A stretch of DNA of 64,000 nt from SG8-30 sp963715485 (GTDB lineage: Bacteria > Pseudomonadota > Gammaproteobacteria > Steroidobacterales > Steroidobacteraceae): NCBI GenBank assembly GCA_963715485.1, contig OY970244.1, positions 1,302,001-1,366,000 on the forward strand, in the 5' to 3' direction. Positions 43,525-54,231 of the stretch are shown here, piece after piece. The notes beneath the pieces are model-generated. The model worked only from the letters and a program-made list of their open reading frames with translations. It was not told the origin of the DNA and ran no database searches. The position numbers were made by a program, and so were the translations under genes. Each line of letters begins with the position of its first letter. The first letter of the stretch is position 1.

Positions 43525-43546
43525 GGTTGCTTCGTCCGCGGAGGCA

Positions 43547-44209
43547 TCAGTCCTGCTCTCCCGTCTCGTCCTCGGGAATGATGACAGCCTCGACCTCGGC
43601 GGCCGTGATCCAGCGACCCAGGTGTTCGTCTGCCAGGACGGTTTGCTGGTACCCGAGCGCGTCCGGGGACACCTGCAGGCCGTAGGTCAGCAAGCGCAAC
43701 GCGACCGGTGCGTACATCGCATCGGCGGCACTGTAGGCACCAAACAGCCACGGCCCGTAGTCGCCGTAAGCGCGCCGGCACCCGCTCCAGATCGAGTCGA
43801 TCCTTTCCAGGTCATGGACCAGCGCCGGGGTGAGGGGTACACGACGATCGCGGGCCCGGGCATTCATCGGACAGCTCGCGCGCAGCGCGGCGAAACCGGC
43901 GTGCATCTCGGCCGCAATCGCCCGCGCGTGGGCGCGCGCTGGCTCACTTGCCGGCCAGCCCCGACCGCCCGCAAGTTCGGAGGCGTACTCGCAGATCGCC
44001 AGCGATTCCCAGATCACGATTTCGCCGTGCAGCAGTACCGGGACGCGGCAGCTCGGCGACAATTTCGGAACCTCACGCGCGAACTCGTCGGTATTGAAAT
44101 GCAGGAGTCGCTCGCTGAAACCGATTCCCAGGTGCCGGAGCAGGAGCCAGGGACGCAGCGACCAGGAACTGTAGTTGCGCGTGCCGATGACCAGCACCGG
44201 TTCAGGCAT
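43547..44209 (-). CDS. Glutathione S-transferase family protein
   Basis: A 220-residue GST-like protein. The thioredoxin-fold N-terminal domain has YSSWSLRPWLLLRHLG with the Ser/Tyr catalytic region, VPVLLHGEIVIWESLAICEY for glutathione binding, and an all-helical C-terminal domain. It resembles the small bacterial GSTs near the zeta/yfcF type. AAGGAGG precedes the ATG at 44209. It is followed by the FIST and OPT genes on the same strand with short gaps, so they probably form one transcript. It is divergent from the HAD gene. Confidence 0.9.
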   Translation of the reverse strand: MPEPVLVIGTRNYSSWSLRPWLLLRHLGIGFSERLLHFNTDEFAREVPKLSPSCRVPVLLHGEIVIWESLAICEYASELAGGRGWPASEPARAHARAIAAEMHAGFAALRASCPMNARARDRRVPLTPALVHDLERIDSIWSGCRRAYGDYGPWLFGAYSAADAMYAPVALRLLTYGLQVSPDALGYQQTVLADEHLGRWITAAEVEAVIIPEDETGEQD

Positions 44210-44318
44210 GGCGGCCTCCTTGCACAAGGAACACCGACCATATTGCACCGACGGTGTCCGGGCAAGGCCGGCGTTGCCGGGGCGGTTTATGATATGCGCG
44301 GCCACGGCGGGACGAGCG

Positions 44319-45002
44319 ATGAAGCGAGTTGAAGCGATCTGTCTGGACCTGGATGACACGCTCTGGCCGGTCGAGGCGGTCATCGAGCGCGCCGAGGCTG
44401 CCATGGTTGACTGGCTGGCGCGCCACTATCCGCGCGTGGCCGAGAACCACGACGTTCACAGCATGCGCGTCGTGCGGCAACGGATGGCTGAGGAATTCCC
44501 GGACATGAGGCACGACCTCACGTTCCTGCGGCGCCAGGCGCTTGCATGGCATGCGCGAGAGGCGGGATACGCAAAAGACATGGTCGATGAGGCCTTCGGA
44601 ATATTCTTTGCCGCGCGCAATGCAGTGGAACCATTCGAAGACGTGGTGCCGGCCCTTGAGCGGTTGGGCCGCCGATTTCGGCTCATGACCCTGTCTAACG
44701 GCAATGCCGACCTGCGAATGATAGGTCTCGAAGGCTACTTTGAGCGCACTCTGGCGGCACGCGAGGCCGGCGCTGCCAAGCCGGATCCGCGGATATTTGT
44801 CGCGCTACTCGACGGCGTCGGCCTGGAACCCCGCCAGGTGCTCTATGTTGGCGACGACCCGCACGCGGACATCGAAGGCGCCCGGAACGCCGGTATGCAC
44901 GCGGCCTGGGTGGACCGGTTCGGGAGGCAGTGGCCGCAGGACGTCGCGCCGCCGGCGATGGCCGTCCGCGACCTGCTGCAACTCGCCGACCTGTTGCTCT
45001 GA
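44319..45002 (+). CDS. HAD-superfamily hydrolase (YigB-like)
   Basis: A 227-residue phosphatase of the haloacid dehalogenase superfamily. All four motifs are visible: LDLDDTLWP (nucleophile Asp), TLSNGNAD, the Lys in GAAKPDPRIF, and VGDDPHADIEGARNAGM. The cap is the small helical subtype C1. It resembles YigB-type sugar and riboflavin-intermediate phosphatases; the substrate is not determined. The ATG at 44319 was selected because motif I begins right after it. It is divergent from the GST operon and has no clear operon partner. Confidence 0.9.
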   Translation: MKRVEAICLDLDDTLWPVEAVIERAEAAMVDWLARHYPRVAENHDVHSMRVVRQRMAEEFPDMRHDLTFLRRQALAWHAREAGYAKDMVDEAFGIFFAARNAVEPFEDVVPALERLGRRFRLMTLSNGNADLRMIGLEGYFERTLAAREAGAAKPDPRIFVALLDGVGLEPRQVLYVGDDPHADIEGARNAGMHAAWVDRFGRQWPQDVAPPAMAVRDLLQLADLLL

Positions 45003-45027
45003 CGACCGCCTGGCAGGAGGTGAGTGC

Positions 45028-45396
45028 TCAGCGCTCGTCGTCGAGCTTCTTCTTCTGCTCAATCCACTTGGACAGCGCGCGCAGGTCTTTCTTCTTCTTC
45101 CACTGCTTCTTCAGCAGCATTCCGCTGTCGTATGGGTCATAGCCTTTCCTCAGGCCGCCGGCGTTCGGCTGGACGCGCCTGACGGTTCCTTTCGAATCGT
45201 CCTGGCTGAGCGCGAGTGTCTCGTCATTGAGCAGGCGCTTGAGGGTCTCCTCGCTGCCGAGGCCGCCATAGGGAACCCAGACGGCATTGCCCAGTTCGTC
45301 ATACTCGATGCGCCCGTGCCCCTGGCGCTCGGCTTCCTCGAGTTTATGGAACTCGGCCATCCTTTCCGCGGTCTTGAACTTACTGGTATCGCTCAT
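45028..45396 (-). CDS. Conserved hypothetical protein
   Basis: A 122-residue soluble, charged protein with no family I recognise. It contains EYDELGNAVWVPYGGLGSEETLKRLLND in the middle and a very basic C-terminal helix (LLKKQWKKKKDLRALSKWIEQKKKLDDER). The basic tail suggests nucleic-acid or ribosome contact, but nothing more can be said. A GTG at 45405 is an alternative start. The clean reading frame, codon use and stable charge pattern support it as a real gene. Confidence 0.65.
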   Translation of the reverse strand: MSDTSKFKTAERMAEFHKLEEAERQGHGRIEYDELGNAVWVPYGGLGSEETLKRLLNDETLALSQDDSKGTVRRVQPNAGGLRKGYDPYDSGMLLKKQWKKKKDLRALSKWIEQKKKLDDER

Positions 45397-45498
45397 GACT
45401 TCCACACACCCTGTGCCAGTCCAAGCTGCACGTTGTAACAGAATACGATCGCTCGGCGTTGAAAAGTGTGACGGGTTTCCCGATCTGTGTTCCTGGGT

Positions 45499-45522
45499 GG
45501 CCCGGCCCGGCCCGGCCCGGCC
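45499..45522. repeat. Short GGCCC tandem repeat
   Basis: Nearly five copies of GGCCC in the gap between the conserved hypothetical gene and the Nudix gene. It is a simple GC microsatellite, prone to slippage and to sequencing error. No regulatory role is apparent. Confidence 0.7.
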
Positions 45523-45554
45523 AGGTCACGGCGCAACACCCGCAGCGCGGCCGT

Positions 45555-46091
45555 TCACCCCCCGGGCAGAGGTCCGAGGTACGGGCTGGCCCTGAACAGG
45601 CCGGCAATCGTCTTTGCGTCGACGATCTCACCTTCGAGTGCCCGGCGCAGCGCGTCGGCCATGGGAATCCAGAAGACTTCAAAGTCCTCGCCGTACTCGC
45701 GCGACGCCGCCACCGGCGCCAGGTCCCGTGCCAGGAACAGGTGGACGACCTCGGTAAGCACCCCGGGCGAACTGATTATCGAGCCGAGACTTTCCCATTC
45801 CCTCGCGGTGACGCCTGCCTCCTCGGCCAGCTCGCGCTCCGCGGTCACACGCGGCTCCTCGAGCTGTTCCAGCTTGCCGGCTGGCAGTTCCCATAGCCAG
45901 TCCCCCGCGGCGTGACGGTATTGTCGCAGCAGGCACACACGGTACCTGGCATCGACGACCACGATTGCGGCACCGCCGGGATGCCGGACGATCTCGAGCT
46001 GCACCAGCTCGCCGTTCGGTAACTCAACCTGTTCCAGGTCGAGGTCGACGATGCGACCGGAGTAGATCTTCCTCGATTGCTTGACGCTCAC
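45555..46091 (-). CDS. nudF: ADP-ribose pyrophosphatase (Nudix hydrolase)
   Basis: A 178-residue cytoplasmic Nudix enzyme that hydrolyses ADP-ribose to AMP and ribose 5-phosphate. The Nudix box G-x5-E-x7-RELAEEAGV is complete. Upstream KIYSGRIVDLDLEQVELPNG and LRQYRHAAGDWLWELPAGK are typical of NudF-type ADPRases. The start is a GTG at 46091 with AGGA upstream; the frame stays open further but without family similarity. It recycles ADP-ribose and may be functionally related to the ADP-ribosylglycohydrolase elsewhere in the window. It is divergent from the kinase gene at 46251. Confidence 0.92.
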   Translation of the reverse strand: MSVKQSRKIYSGRIVDLDLEQVELPNGELVQLEIVRHPGGAAIVVVDARYRVCLLRQYRHAAGDWLWELPAGKLEQLEEPRVTAERELAEEAGVTAREWESLGSIISSPGVLTEVVHLFLARDLAPVAASREYGEDFEVFWIPMADALRRALEGEIVDAKTIAGLFRASPYLGPLPGG

Positions 46092-46250
46092 TGCGTCAGT
46101 CCTGGGCAAATACGATCCATATTCGGTCTTGCTCCTACGGGGTAACGACCACGAATCCTGGTCTCTGCAGCTAGAATACGGCTCCGCGGGTGCTGGCGGC
46201 GAGGGCGTGTCCAGCGGAACTCGCCACCGGCCCCACGCTGGATCGAAACC

Positions 46251-46824
46251 ATGCAACTGCCGTGGCTGCTGCTGATCTCGGGTCCGCCCTGTAGCGGCAA
46301 GAGTGCGCTCGCCGCCAGGGTTTCGCGGGACACCGGGTGGCCGATCGTTGCCAAGGACACCTACAAGGAAATCTTGTTCGAGGTGCTCGGGAGCCGGCGA
46401 CCCAGCCTGGTCCCGTCGCCTCAGCCGGGCGGCGTTCGCCATTCAGTTCGGGGTCGCGGACTCTCTGCTGTCGGCCGGCGCCAGCCTGTTGCTCGAGGGA
46501 AATTTCAATGCGGGGGAGCATGCGGAGCAGATTGCGTCCATGGTCGCCGGCCGTGCCCGGGTCTTGCAGTTGGCGTGCAGCGCCGAAGACGCATTGCTTG
46601 CAGCCAGGTGGCGCGCGCGGGCGAGATTGGGGCTCAGGCATCCGGGGCACCTCGATTCCGGGAACGAGCGGGTCGCCCGTGATACGGCGCGATACGCGCC
46701 GCTGCCGGGGCTGCCGACGCTCTGCCACGACAGCGGCGCTCCCGCTGAGTCGGGATACGCCGCGCTGCTAGGTGGATTGGCCGCGGCAGGCGTAGCGGTC
46801 GAGCCGCCCCGGGATCGCGGCTGA
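46251..46824 (+). pseudogene. P-loop kinase (AAA/Zeta-like), single-base frameshift
   Basis: The gene starts cleanly with a P-loop, LISGPPCSGKSALAARVS, then WPIVAKDTYKEILFEVLG. After residue 48 the frame becomes nonsense. The neighbouring frame supplies the expected body (GDPAWSRRLSRAAFAIQ, SLLLEGNFNAGEH, ASMVAGRARVLQLACS) and ends at 46824. One extra C near 46394 explains this. The whole protein (about 190 residues) resembles small cytoplasmic P-loop kinases of the AAA_33 type whose substrates are often unknown. With the shift corrected it is complete, so an indel in the assembly is likely. It is divergent from the Nudix gene. Confidence 0.8.
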
Positions 46825-46835
46825 GTCGACCGGGC

Positions 46836-47429
46836 TCAGCGGGCCTGCCCGTGATAGAGGTCGTTGGGCATCATGTCGGTCGCGGTCGCGAGCCGGTTGG
46901 TGAAATTGAAGAAAGCCGCGACTTCGGCGATGTCCCAGATCGCCTTCTCGCTGAAGCCCGCCTCGCGCAGCGCCTGGCGATCAGCCTCGCTGACGTCGCG
47001 TTGCGCCACGGTCAGTTTGTGCGCAAAGTCGAGCATGGCGCGATGTGGCGGCGAGAGTTCCGCCGCGCGGTAGTTCATCACCAGTAGTTCCCCGAGCGCC
47101 GGGTCGCCCGACAGTTGCCGCACTGCGGCTCCGTGGGCCACGAGGCAGTAGTAGCAATGGTTGGCGGAGGACACCACCACCGCGATCATCTCGCGCTCGA
47201 GCCTGGACAGCGGCGATTCGCCCAGCATCAGCTCGTTGTAGAAATTCGCCATGTTGCGCAGCTTCGGGCCGTGGGCGCTGTAGGCCAGCAGCACGTTTGG
47301 AACATGGTCGATCTTGTCCTCACAGACCGCGAAATAACGCTGCATGTCGGGATCGAGCTGCTTGCGCGGGGGCGTCCTGATCTTGAGCGCGGTGATGTAG
47401 CGTGGCTGGGCGGTCTTCTTGCGTGGCAT
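46836..47429 (-). CDS. AhpD-like alkylhydroperoxidase/peroxidase-related protein
   Basis: A 197-residue helical protein of the carboxymuconolactone-decarboxylase/AhpD fold. The redox pair is in SSANHCYYCLVAHGAAVRQ (CxxC, with an upstream Glu in LEREMIAVVVSS and the family His). The C-terminal block EVAAFFNFTNRLATATDMMPN is typical of peroxidase-related enzymes. GGAG lies before the ATG at 47429. It converges on the kinase gene and is divergent from the helicase. It likely detoxifies peroxides, but the reductant is unknown. Confidence 0.9.
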   Translation of the reverse strand: MPRKKTAQPRYITALKIRTPPRKQLDPDMQRYFAVCEDKIDHVPNVLLAYSAHGPKLRNMANFYNELMLGESPLSRLEREMIAVVVSSANHCYYCLVAHGAAVRQLSGDPALGELLVMNYRAAELSPPHRAMLDFAHKLTVAQRDVSEADRQALREAGFSEKAIWDIAEVAAFFNFTNRLATATDMMPNDLYHGQAR

Positions 47430-47555
47430 GGAATCGCTCCGGTCGCCGGGTTGGCCCGGCCTGTGGCGGCCGAGGCGCATGGTAGCCGATCGATGATCCG
47501 GCGGGCCGGCTCGACTCACTGGATGGATATACAGTCGACGCGCTAGACTGGAGCC

Positions 47556-49628
47556 ATGTCGGCTGCTCCCCAGCAAACCCTGAATCCCGCGCAGTACAGG
47601 GCCGCGAGCTACGGTCGTCGCGACCCAACGGGCCGATTCGCGGCGGGTCCGCTGCTGGTCATCGCTGGCGCCGGAACGGGCAAGACCAACACGCTGGCCC
47701 ATCGAGTTGCGCACCTCGTGCTCGAGGGCGTCGACCCTGCACGCATCCTGCTTCTGACATTCACGCGGCGCGCATCCCAGGAAATGATCGGGCGGGCCGA
47801 GCGCATTGTCGCCGAGGCCTTGTCGGGGAGACGTGCCGGGAACCCGATGCCAGCGGTGCGGCTGCCCTGGGCCGGCACGTTTCACTCGATCGCAAACCGC
47901 GTCCTGCGCCAGTATCACTTGTCTGTGGGACTCGATGCCGCATTCAGTGTGATGGATCGCGGTGACTCGGCGGATGTCATCGACGTGCTCAGGCATCAGC
48001 TCGGACTGTCCGCCCAGCAGCGCCGTTTCCCGCGCAAGGACACCTGCCTGGCGATCTACTCGCACCGCGTCAACACACGCTGGGAGCTCGGTCGGGTCCT
48101 GGAGGAGGTTTTTCCCTGGTGTGCCGGTTGGGAGGACGAACTGAAGGGCCTCTTCCGCGCGTATGTGGAACGCAAACAAGCCAACGGCGTGCTCGACTAC
48201 GACGACCTGCTGTTGTACTGGCATGCAATGGTCGAGGACCCGCGACTGGCTCGTCGACTGGGCGATAGCTTCGATCACGTACTGGTGGACGAGTACCAGG
48301 ACACCAATACGCTGCAGGCGGAAATCCTGCTGAACTTGAAGCCGGATGGATCCGGGCTGACGGTCGTCGGCGACGATGCCCAGGCCATCTATTCCTTCCG
48401 GGCGGCAACGGTGGACAACATCCTGCAGTTTCCACAGCGCTTCAATCCGCCGGCGGAAATCGTCTCGCTCGAGGAAAACTACCGTTCGGGTCAGCCGGTC
48501 CTTGACGCTGCCAACGCGCTTATCGCCGAGGGGCGGCGCCAGTACCGGAAAACCCTGCGCGCAAGCCGGCCGGGCGGTGCGCGGCCGCGACTGGTGACGC
48601 TGCTGGACGATCGGGCGCAGTCGCTATACGTCGTCGAACGCGTACTCGAGAGCCGCGAGGCCGGGATGCTGCTCCGCCGGCAGGCGGTGCTGTTCCGCAG
48701 CTCGCATCACAGCGACGCGCTGGAGATCGAGCTGATGCGCAGGAACGTCCCCTTTGTGAAGTACGGCGGACTGAAGTTCCTGGAGGCAGCCCACGTCAAG
48801 GACCTGCTCGCCGTGCTGCGCTGGGCGGACAATCCCAGGAATGGCATTGCTGCGTTCCGGGTGCTGCAGCTGATGCCGGGGATGGGCCCTGCCAATGCGG
48901 AGCGTTGTGTGACCACGCTCGCGGCGGCCGGTTTCTCGCTGGCGGCGCTGGCAGCCTTCACTCCGCCGCCGGCTGCCCGCGAACAATGGCCGGCCTTCGC
49001 CGGCATGTTGGCGCGACTGGCTGCGCCGGACGTCGCCTGGCCGGGACAGGTCGAAGAGGTGCGGCGCTGGTATCAGCCGCTACTGGAGAAGCTCTACGAG
49101 GCGCCGGGCGTGCGTGCGGCCGATCTGGACATGCTCGAGCAGGTGTCGGGCCAGTTCGGCAGCCGCGAACGCTTCCTGAGCGAGCTGACGCTCGATCCGC
49201 CACAGGCGACCGGTGACCTGTCGGGCCCGCCGCTTCGGGACGAGGACTACCTGGTCCTGTCCACGGTGCACTCGGCCAAGGGCCAGGAATGGGACGCCGT
49301 CTACGTGCTCAACGTGGCGGATGGAAACTTCCCTTCGGAATTCGCGGGCGGCAAGGAAGACCTGATCGAGGAGGAACGCCGCCTGCTCTACGTCGCGATG
49401 ACGCGTTCGCGCGACCAGCTCGACCTTCTCGAGCCGCAGCGCTACTACGTCACGCAGCAATCGCGTCGCGGCGATGCCCACGTCTATGGCGCGCGAAGCC
49501 GCTTCCTGACGCGAGGCGTGCTCGCAACACTGGAGCAGAAGGGATGGGGCGATGCTACGGCGGCCGAAGACGCGGTAGCGGACGCACCGCGAGTGGATGT
49601 CGGCAACCGTCTGCGCGACATGTGGTGA
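47556..49628 (+). CDS. UvrD/Rep-type ATP-dependent DNA helicase
   Basis: A 690-residue SF1A 3'-5' helicase. Motif I is IAGAGTGKT (37-44), motif Ia is ILLLTFTRRASQEM, and motif II is VDEYQDTN. Motif III follows around VGDDAQAIYSFRAA, motif IV around LEENYRSGQPVLDAAN, motif V around VHSAKGQEWDAVYV, and motif VI in RRLLYVAMTRSRDQL. It is shorter than UvrD and closest in style to Rep-like or accessory helicases. Roles in repair or replication restart are expected. Its 3' end overlaps a convergent methyltransferase gene by 145 bases. Confidence 0.94.
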   Translation: MSAAPQQTLNPAQYRAASYGRRDPTGRFAAGPLLVIAGAGTGKTNTLAHRVAHLVLEGVDPARILLLTFTRRASQEMIGRAERIVAEALSGRRAGNPMPAVRLPWAGTFHSIANRVLRQYHLSVGLDAAFSVMDRGDSADVIDVLRHQLGLSAQQRRFPRKDTCLAIYSHRVNTRWELGRVLEEVFPWCAGWEDELKGLFRAYVERKQANGVLDYDDLLLYWHAMVEDPRLARRLGDSFDHVLVDEYQDTNTLQAEILLNLKPDGSGLTVVGDDAQAIYSFRAATVDNILQFPQRFNPPAEIVSLEENYRSGQPVLDAANALIAEGRRQYRKTLRASRPGGARPRLVTLLDDRAQSLYVVERVLESREAGMLLRRQAVLFRSSHHSDALEIELMRRNVPFVKYGGLKFLEAAHVKDLLAVLRWADNPRNGIAAFRVLQLMPGMGPANAERCVTTLAAAGFSLAALAAFTPPPAAREQWPAFAGMLARLAAPDVAWPGQVEEVRRWYQPLLEKLYEAPGVRAADLDMLEQVSGQFGSRERFLSELTLDPPQATGDLSGPPLRDEDYLVLSTVHSAKGQEWDAVYVLNVADGNFPSEFAGGKEDLIEEERRLLYVAMTRSRDQLDLLEPQRYYVTQQSRRGDAHVYGARSRFLTRGVLATLEQKGWGDATAAEDAVADAPRVDVGNRLRDMW

Positions 49629-50536
49629 ATCGCGGCCACCACGGCAAACCGCAGGCGGCCGCAGTTGTTCGCGTTCAGTCTGGCTGGCTTCTCGAATCGC
49701 AGCGTCATCCGGTCGCTTTCACCGATCGCCAGGTACTTGTCCCGGTCGATGTCTCCGAGTCGCAGGGTTGGTGGCAGGGTCCAGACGCCCTGGCCGTAGT
49801 CCTTGGTGTCGGCGGGATTGGCGTTGATCTCGCTGCGGCTGACCAGCCGGAAGCCGATGGCCTCGATCAATTCGATCGCGTAGTCCTCGCGAACATATCC
49901 GGAGCGTGCCTTGGGATCCTGCGGGTTATCCGTCGCTGCACGGTGCTCAACCACGCCGAGTGTCCCGCCGGGCTTCAATGCCGCGTACATTGCCTCGAGC
50001 ATTGGCCCGGCTGCATCGCGGGGCATCCAGTTGTGGATGTTGCGGAATGTCAGGACCATGTCCACCGTCCCCGGCGGCACGGCATCCATGGCGGTAGGGT
50101 AATGCAACGCGACAACCTCGACCCTGTCGTAAATGTCCGGTCTTGCGTCGAGCTTTGCCCGGTACGCCTTCAGGCTGTCTTGCACGAACTGGTTTTCGGA
50201 TTCGGGATCCCAGCTCGCGGCGATCAAGCGGCCGCGATCACGAAGCACCGGGGCAAGGATCTCTGTGTACCAGCCGCCGGCGCCGGGCCAGATTTCCATC
50301 ACGGTCATGTCGCGCTCGAGGCCAAAAAAGGCCAGGGTCTCCCTGGGATGGCGCCAGGTGTCACGAGCGGCGTTGGCGGGCAAGCGGTGATCGCCGGCAA
50401 TGGCTGCGTCGAGCAGCGCGGCCGTCGTGGTATCTGTTTCCGGCAGCGCTGGAACTGCCGGCTCCGACGCGCATCCGGTGACCAGCATGGTCGCCAGCAG
50501 GGCGGTGATCGCTGATGTCGAAATCGGGGAATTCAT
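49484..50536 (-). CDS. SAM-dependent methyltransferase-like lipoprotein
   Basis: An exported class I methyltransferase-fold protein. A lipoprotein signal with lipobox LVTGC leads to a domain carrying MTVMEIWPGAGGWYTEIL (SAM-binding motif I), DMVLTFRNIHNWM and GGTLGVVEHRAATDNPQ. SAM is not usually found in the periplasm, so its real cofactor is puzzling. The family region seems complete by FEKPARLN. The remaining 50 residues read antisense to the helicase end, which may mean a further single-base shift near 49670 or a natural read-through. GGAGG precedes the ATG at 50536. Confidence 0.82.
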   Translation of the reverse strand: MNSPISTSAITALLATMLVTGCASEPAVPALPETDTTTAALLDAAIAGDHRLPANAARDTWRHPRETLAFFGLERDMTVMEIWPGAGGWYTEILAPVLRDRGRLIAASWDPESENQFVQDSLKAYRAKLDARPDIYDRVEVVALHYPTAMDAVPPGTVDMVLTFRNIHNWMPRDAAGPMLEAMYAALKPGGTLGVVEHRAATDNPQDPKARSGYVREDYAIELIEAIGFRLVSRSEINANPADTKDYGQGVWTLPPTLRLGDIDRDKYLAIGESDRMTLRFEKPARLNANNCGRLRFAVVAAIHHMSRRRLPTSTRGASATASSAAVASPHPFCSSVASTPRVRKRLRAP

Positions 50537-50642
50537 TGGTTTCGCCTCCATGGCTTGTGGGCGTCGAACCGTCTTTGGCATGACCGCTACGATACTGGAG
50601 CAGGCCGGTCGGCAGCCAGCGGGGCCGACCCGCAGCAGTTGC

Positions 50643-51047
50643 TCAGCGCGGAAGTTCGGCCACTGCCGCCAGCTCGATCAGCGCATCCGGAAAGAACAGC
50701 CGGCGAACTTCCACGGCGGTCGCCGCCGGCGGCGCAGCGCCCGCGCGCTCATAGAACTCATCCCGCACCCACGCGGCGCGCCCGAGCCCTACGATGTCGG
50801 TGGTGTAGGCCGTTTCGCATACGACATGGGCCAGCGAACATCCGCCGGCCGCCAGCGCCTGCTCGAGACGGGTGTAAACGCGGCGTATCTGGGCCTCCAT
50901 GTCGCCGGCGCCGATGACCTGCATGTCGTCATCAATCGAGGTCAGACCCGAAAGGAACAGCGTACCGTTGGAGCGCACGGCAGCGCTCAGGTTGAATCGC
51001 TCCTCGATGTCGCGATTCACGCGGACAACCTGGTCCCAGCGCGCCAT
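50643..51047 (-). CDS. RidA/YjgF-family protein
   Basis: A 134-residue trimeric RidA-fold protein. Family marks are NLSAAVRSNGTLFLSG, QIRRVYTRLEQALAAGGCSLAHVVCETAYTTDI and a C-terminal PPAATAVEVRRLFFPDALIELAAVAEL, where the usual Arg of the enamine site is kept in VEVRRLF. RidA proteins remove reactive 2-aminoacrylate or other enamines. Variants act in catabolic pathways. It is a monocistronic-looking gene between a methyltransferase and the DUF1838 gene, all leftward. Confidence 0.9.
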   Translation of the reverse strand: MARWDQVVRVNRDIEERFNLSAAVRSNGTLFLSGLTSIDDDMQVIGAGDMEAQIRRVYTRLEQALAAGGCSLAHVVCETAYTTDIVGLGRAAWVRDEFYERAGAAPPAATAVEVRRLFFPDALIELAAVAELPR

Positions 51048-51165
51048 GCTTCCTCCCGCTGTCAGCCTCCGATTCTAGTCCCGGAGCTGCCGGGCGCCAA
51101 AAAAGGCGACCCGGCCGCAGCGCGGGGGACGGGGCGCGCTCGTCCGATCGACCGGAGGCGATGGC

Positions 51166-52071
51166 TCAGTGCGCGCCACCACCCTGCGGCTCGACCATCT
51201 TCTTGAAGTAGGTCCAGCTGGTCTCGTTGGGACGCGGGTCGTCGCCCGGCGGCGGCTCGCGATAATCGGGGTAGTTCGCTGCGATTTCGCCCTTCATGAG
51301 GTCGGACAGCTCGTCCCAGCTGTCGAGCTTGATGCCCGCAGTGTGAAAGTAGACGCTGCCCTCGCGGCCGCTCATCTGCATCCAGGGCAGCCAGCTGGAG
51401 ATGCGGACCCAGCCCACCCGCGCCTGGGCGCTGGGCTTCCTGGGGTCGAGCAGGTCGTCCACGTCGCCCATGAAGTTGAACATCTCGGTCGCGTGGTAGA
51501 AACCACCAACGTACTTCTGGTAATCGCCCGCCAGCGGATTCGTATAGAACAGTGGCACGGTTATAGTCTGCCACCAGCGGTTGCCCTGGATGGAACCGCC
51601 CCAGGTTACCGGCTTGCCATCACGCCCGACTGGCCAGGCGGTGCTGTTCACCGGGTCGTTGGCCACGTGCAGGACGTCGACTTCCTCGCCGGACCAGGGG
51701 TTGGTCCACTTGCGCGCGACCTCGCCGGTCTTCGGGTCGATGTACAGCAGGATCTCGCGCGACACGAGCTTGTAGCCGGTGCCTTTCGTAGGGTCCGTCA
51801 CGGTGACGCAGCGGCGGGTGTTCATTCCCTCCACCTTGAACAGCAGCCGGTCGCGCTCGCCTTCCATCCGGCTATACATGTCACCGTGCCACCAGTAGGT
51901 GACCGGCTTGCCGTCCTCCAGCGAACACTGCACCTTGCGTTGCGCCATCAGGACGCCCTGTGGATCCTCCAGGCTGATCCGCGCGGGAGCTGGCTTGGCG
52001 GCCAGCACAGCCGGTGCGGTCAGCGCCAGCATGGCTGCCGCGACGATATGAAAGCGCGTGTTGCTCATCAT
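51166..52071 (-). CDS. DUF1838 secreted protein
   Basis: A 301-residue exported protein. The signal peptide (about 1-23, ending VLAA) is followed by a DUF1838 domain, with VTYWWHGDMYSRMEGERDRLLFKVEGMN, LYIDPKTGEVARKWTNPWSGEEVDVLHVAND and PWMQMSGREGSVYFHT. Members are common in sphingomonads and marine gammaproteobacteria, often near aromatic or steroid catabolism genes, but no function is established. GGAG precedes the ATG at 52071. No catabolic partner is in the window. Confidence 0.85.
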   Translation of the reverse strand: MMSNTRFHIVAAAMLALTAPAVLAAKPAPARISLEDPQGVLMAQRKVQCSLEDGKPVTYWWHGDMYSRMEGERDRLLFKVEGMNTRRCVTVTDPTKGTGYKLVSREILLYIDPKTGEVARKWTNPWSGEEVDVLHVANDPVNSTAWPVGRDGKPVTWGGSIQGNRWWQTITVPLFYTNPLAGDYQKYVGGFYHATEMFNFMGDVDDLLDPRKPSAQARVGWVRISSWLPWMQMSGREGSVYFHTAGIKLDSWDELSDLMKGEIAANYPDYREPPPGDDPRPNETSWTYFKKMVEPQGGGAH

Positions 52072-52176
52072 CTGCTCACTCCTCATCGGATCAAGTCGGG
52101 TCAAATTACCGCCAATTCCTGTCTCCCCGTTCGACCAGTGGCTGCCCGTTCCAGTGGGCGGCGCCGCGGGCGCGGC

Positions 52177-54135
<1,959 letters not shown>

Positions 54136-54231
54136 ATGCGTGATCCCCTTAGCACCGAAGCGCCGTTACCGGCGGCGCGGAATCGTTCGGCGCGGACGAT
54201 ACCAGATCGATGCGCCATTTTAATCGCGGGC

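Noticed and set aside
45499..45522. GGCCC tandem repeat as a possible CRISPR or attachment site
   Set aside because: The units are five bases with no spacers; it is a simple microsatellite.
47430..48278. Upstream extension of the AhpD-like gene
   Set aside because: It is antisense to the helicase; the family N-terminus begins at the ATG at 47429 with a ribosome site.
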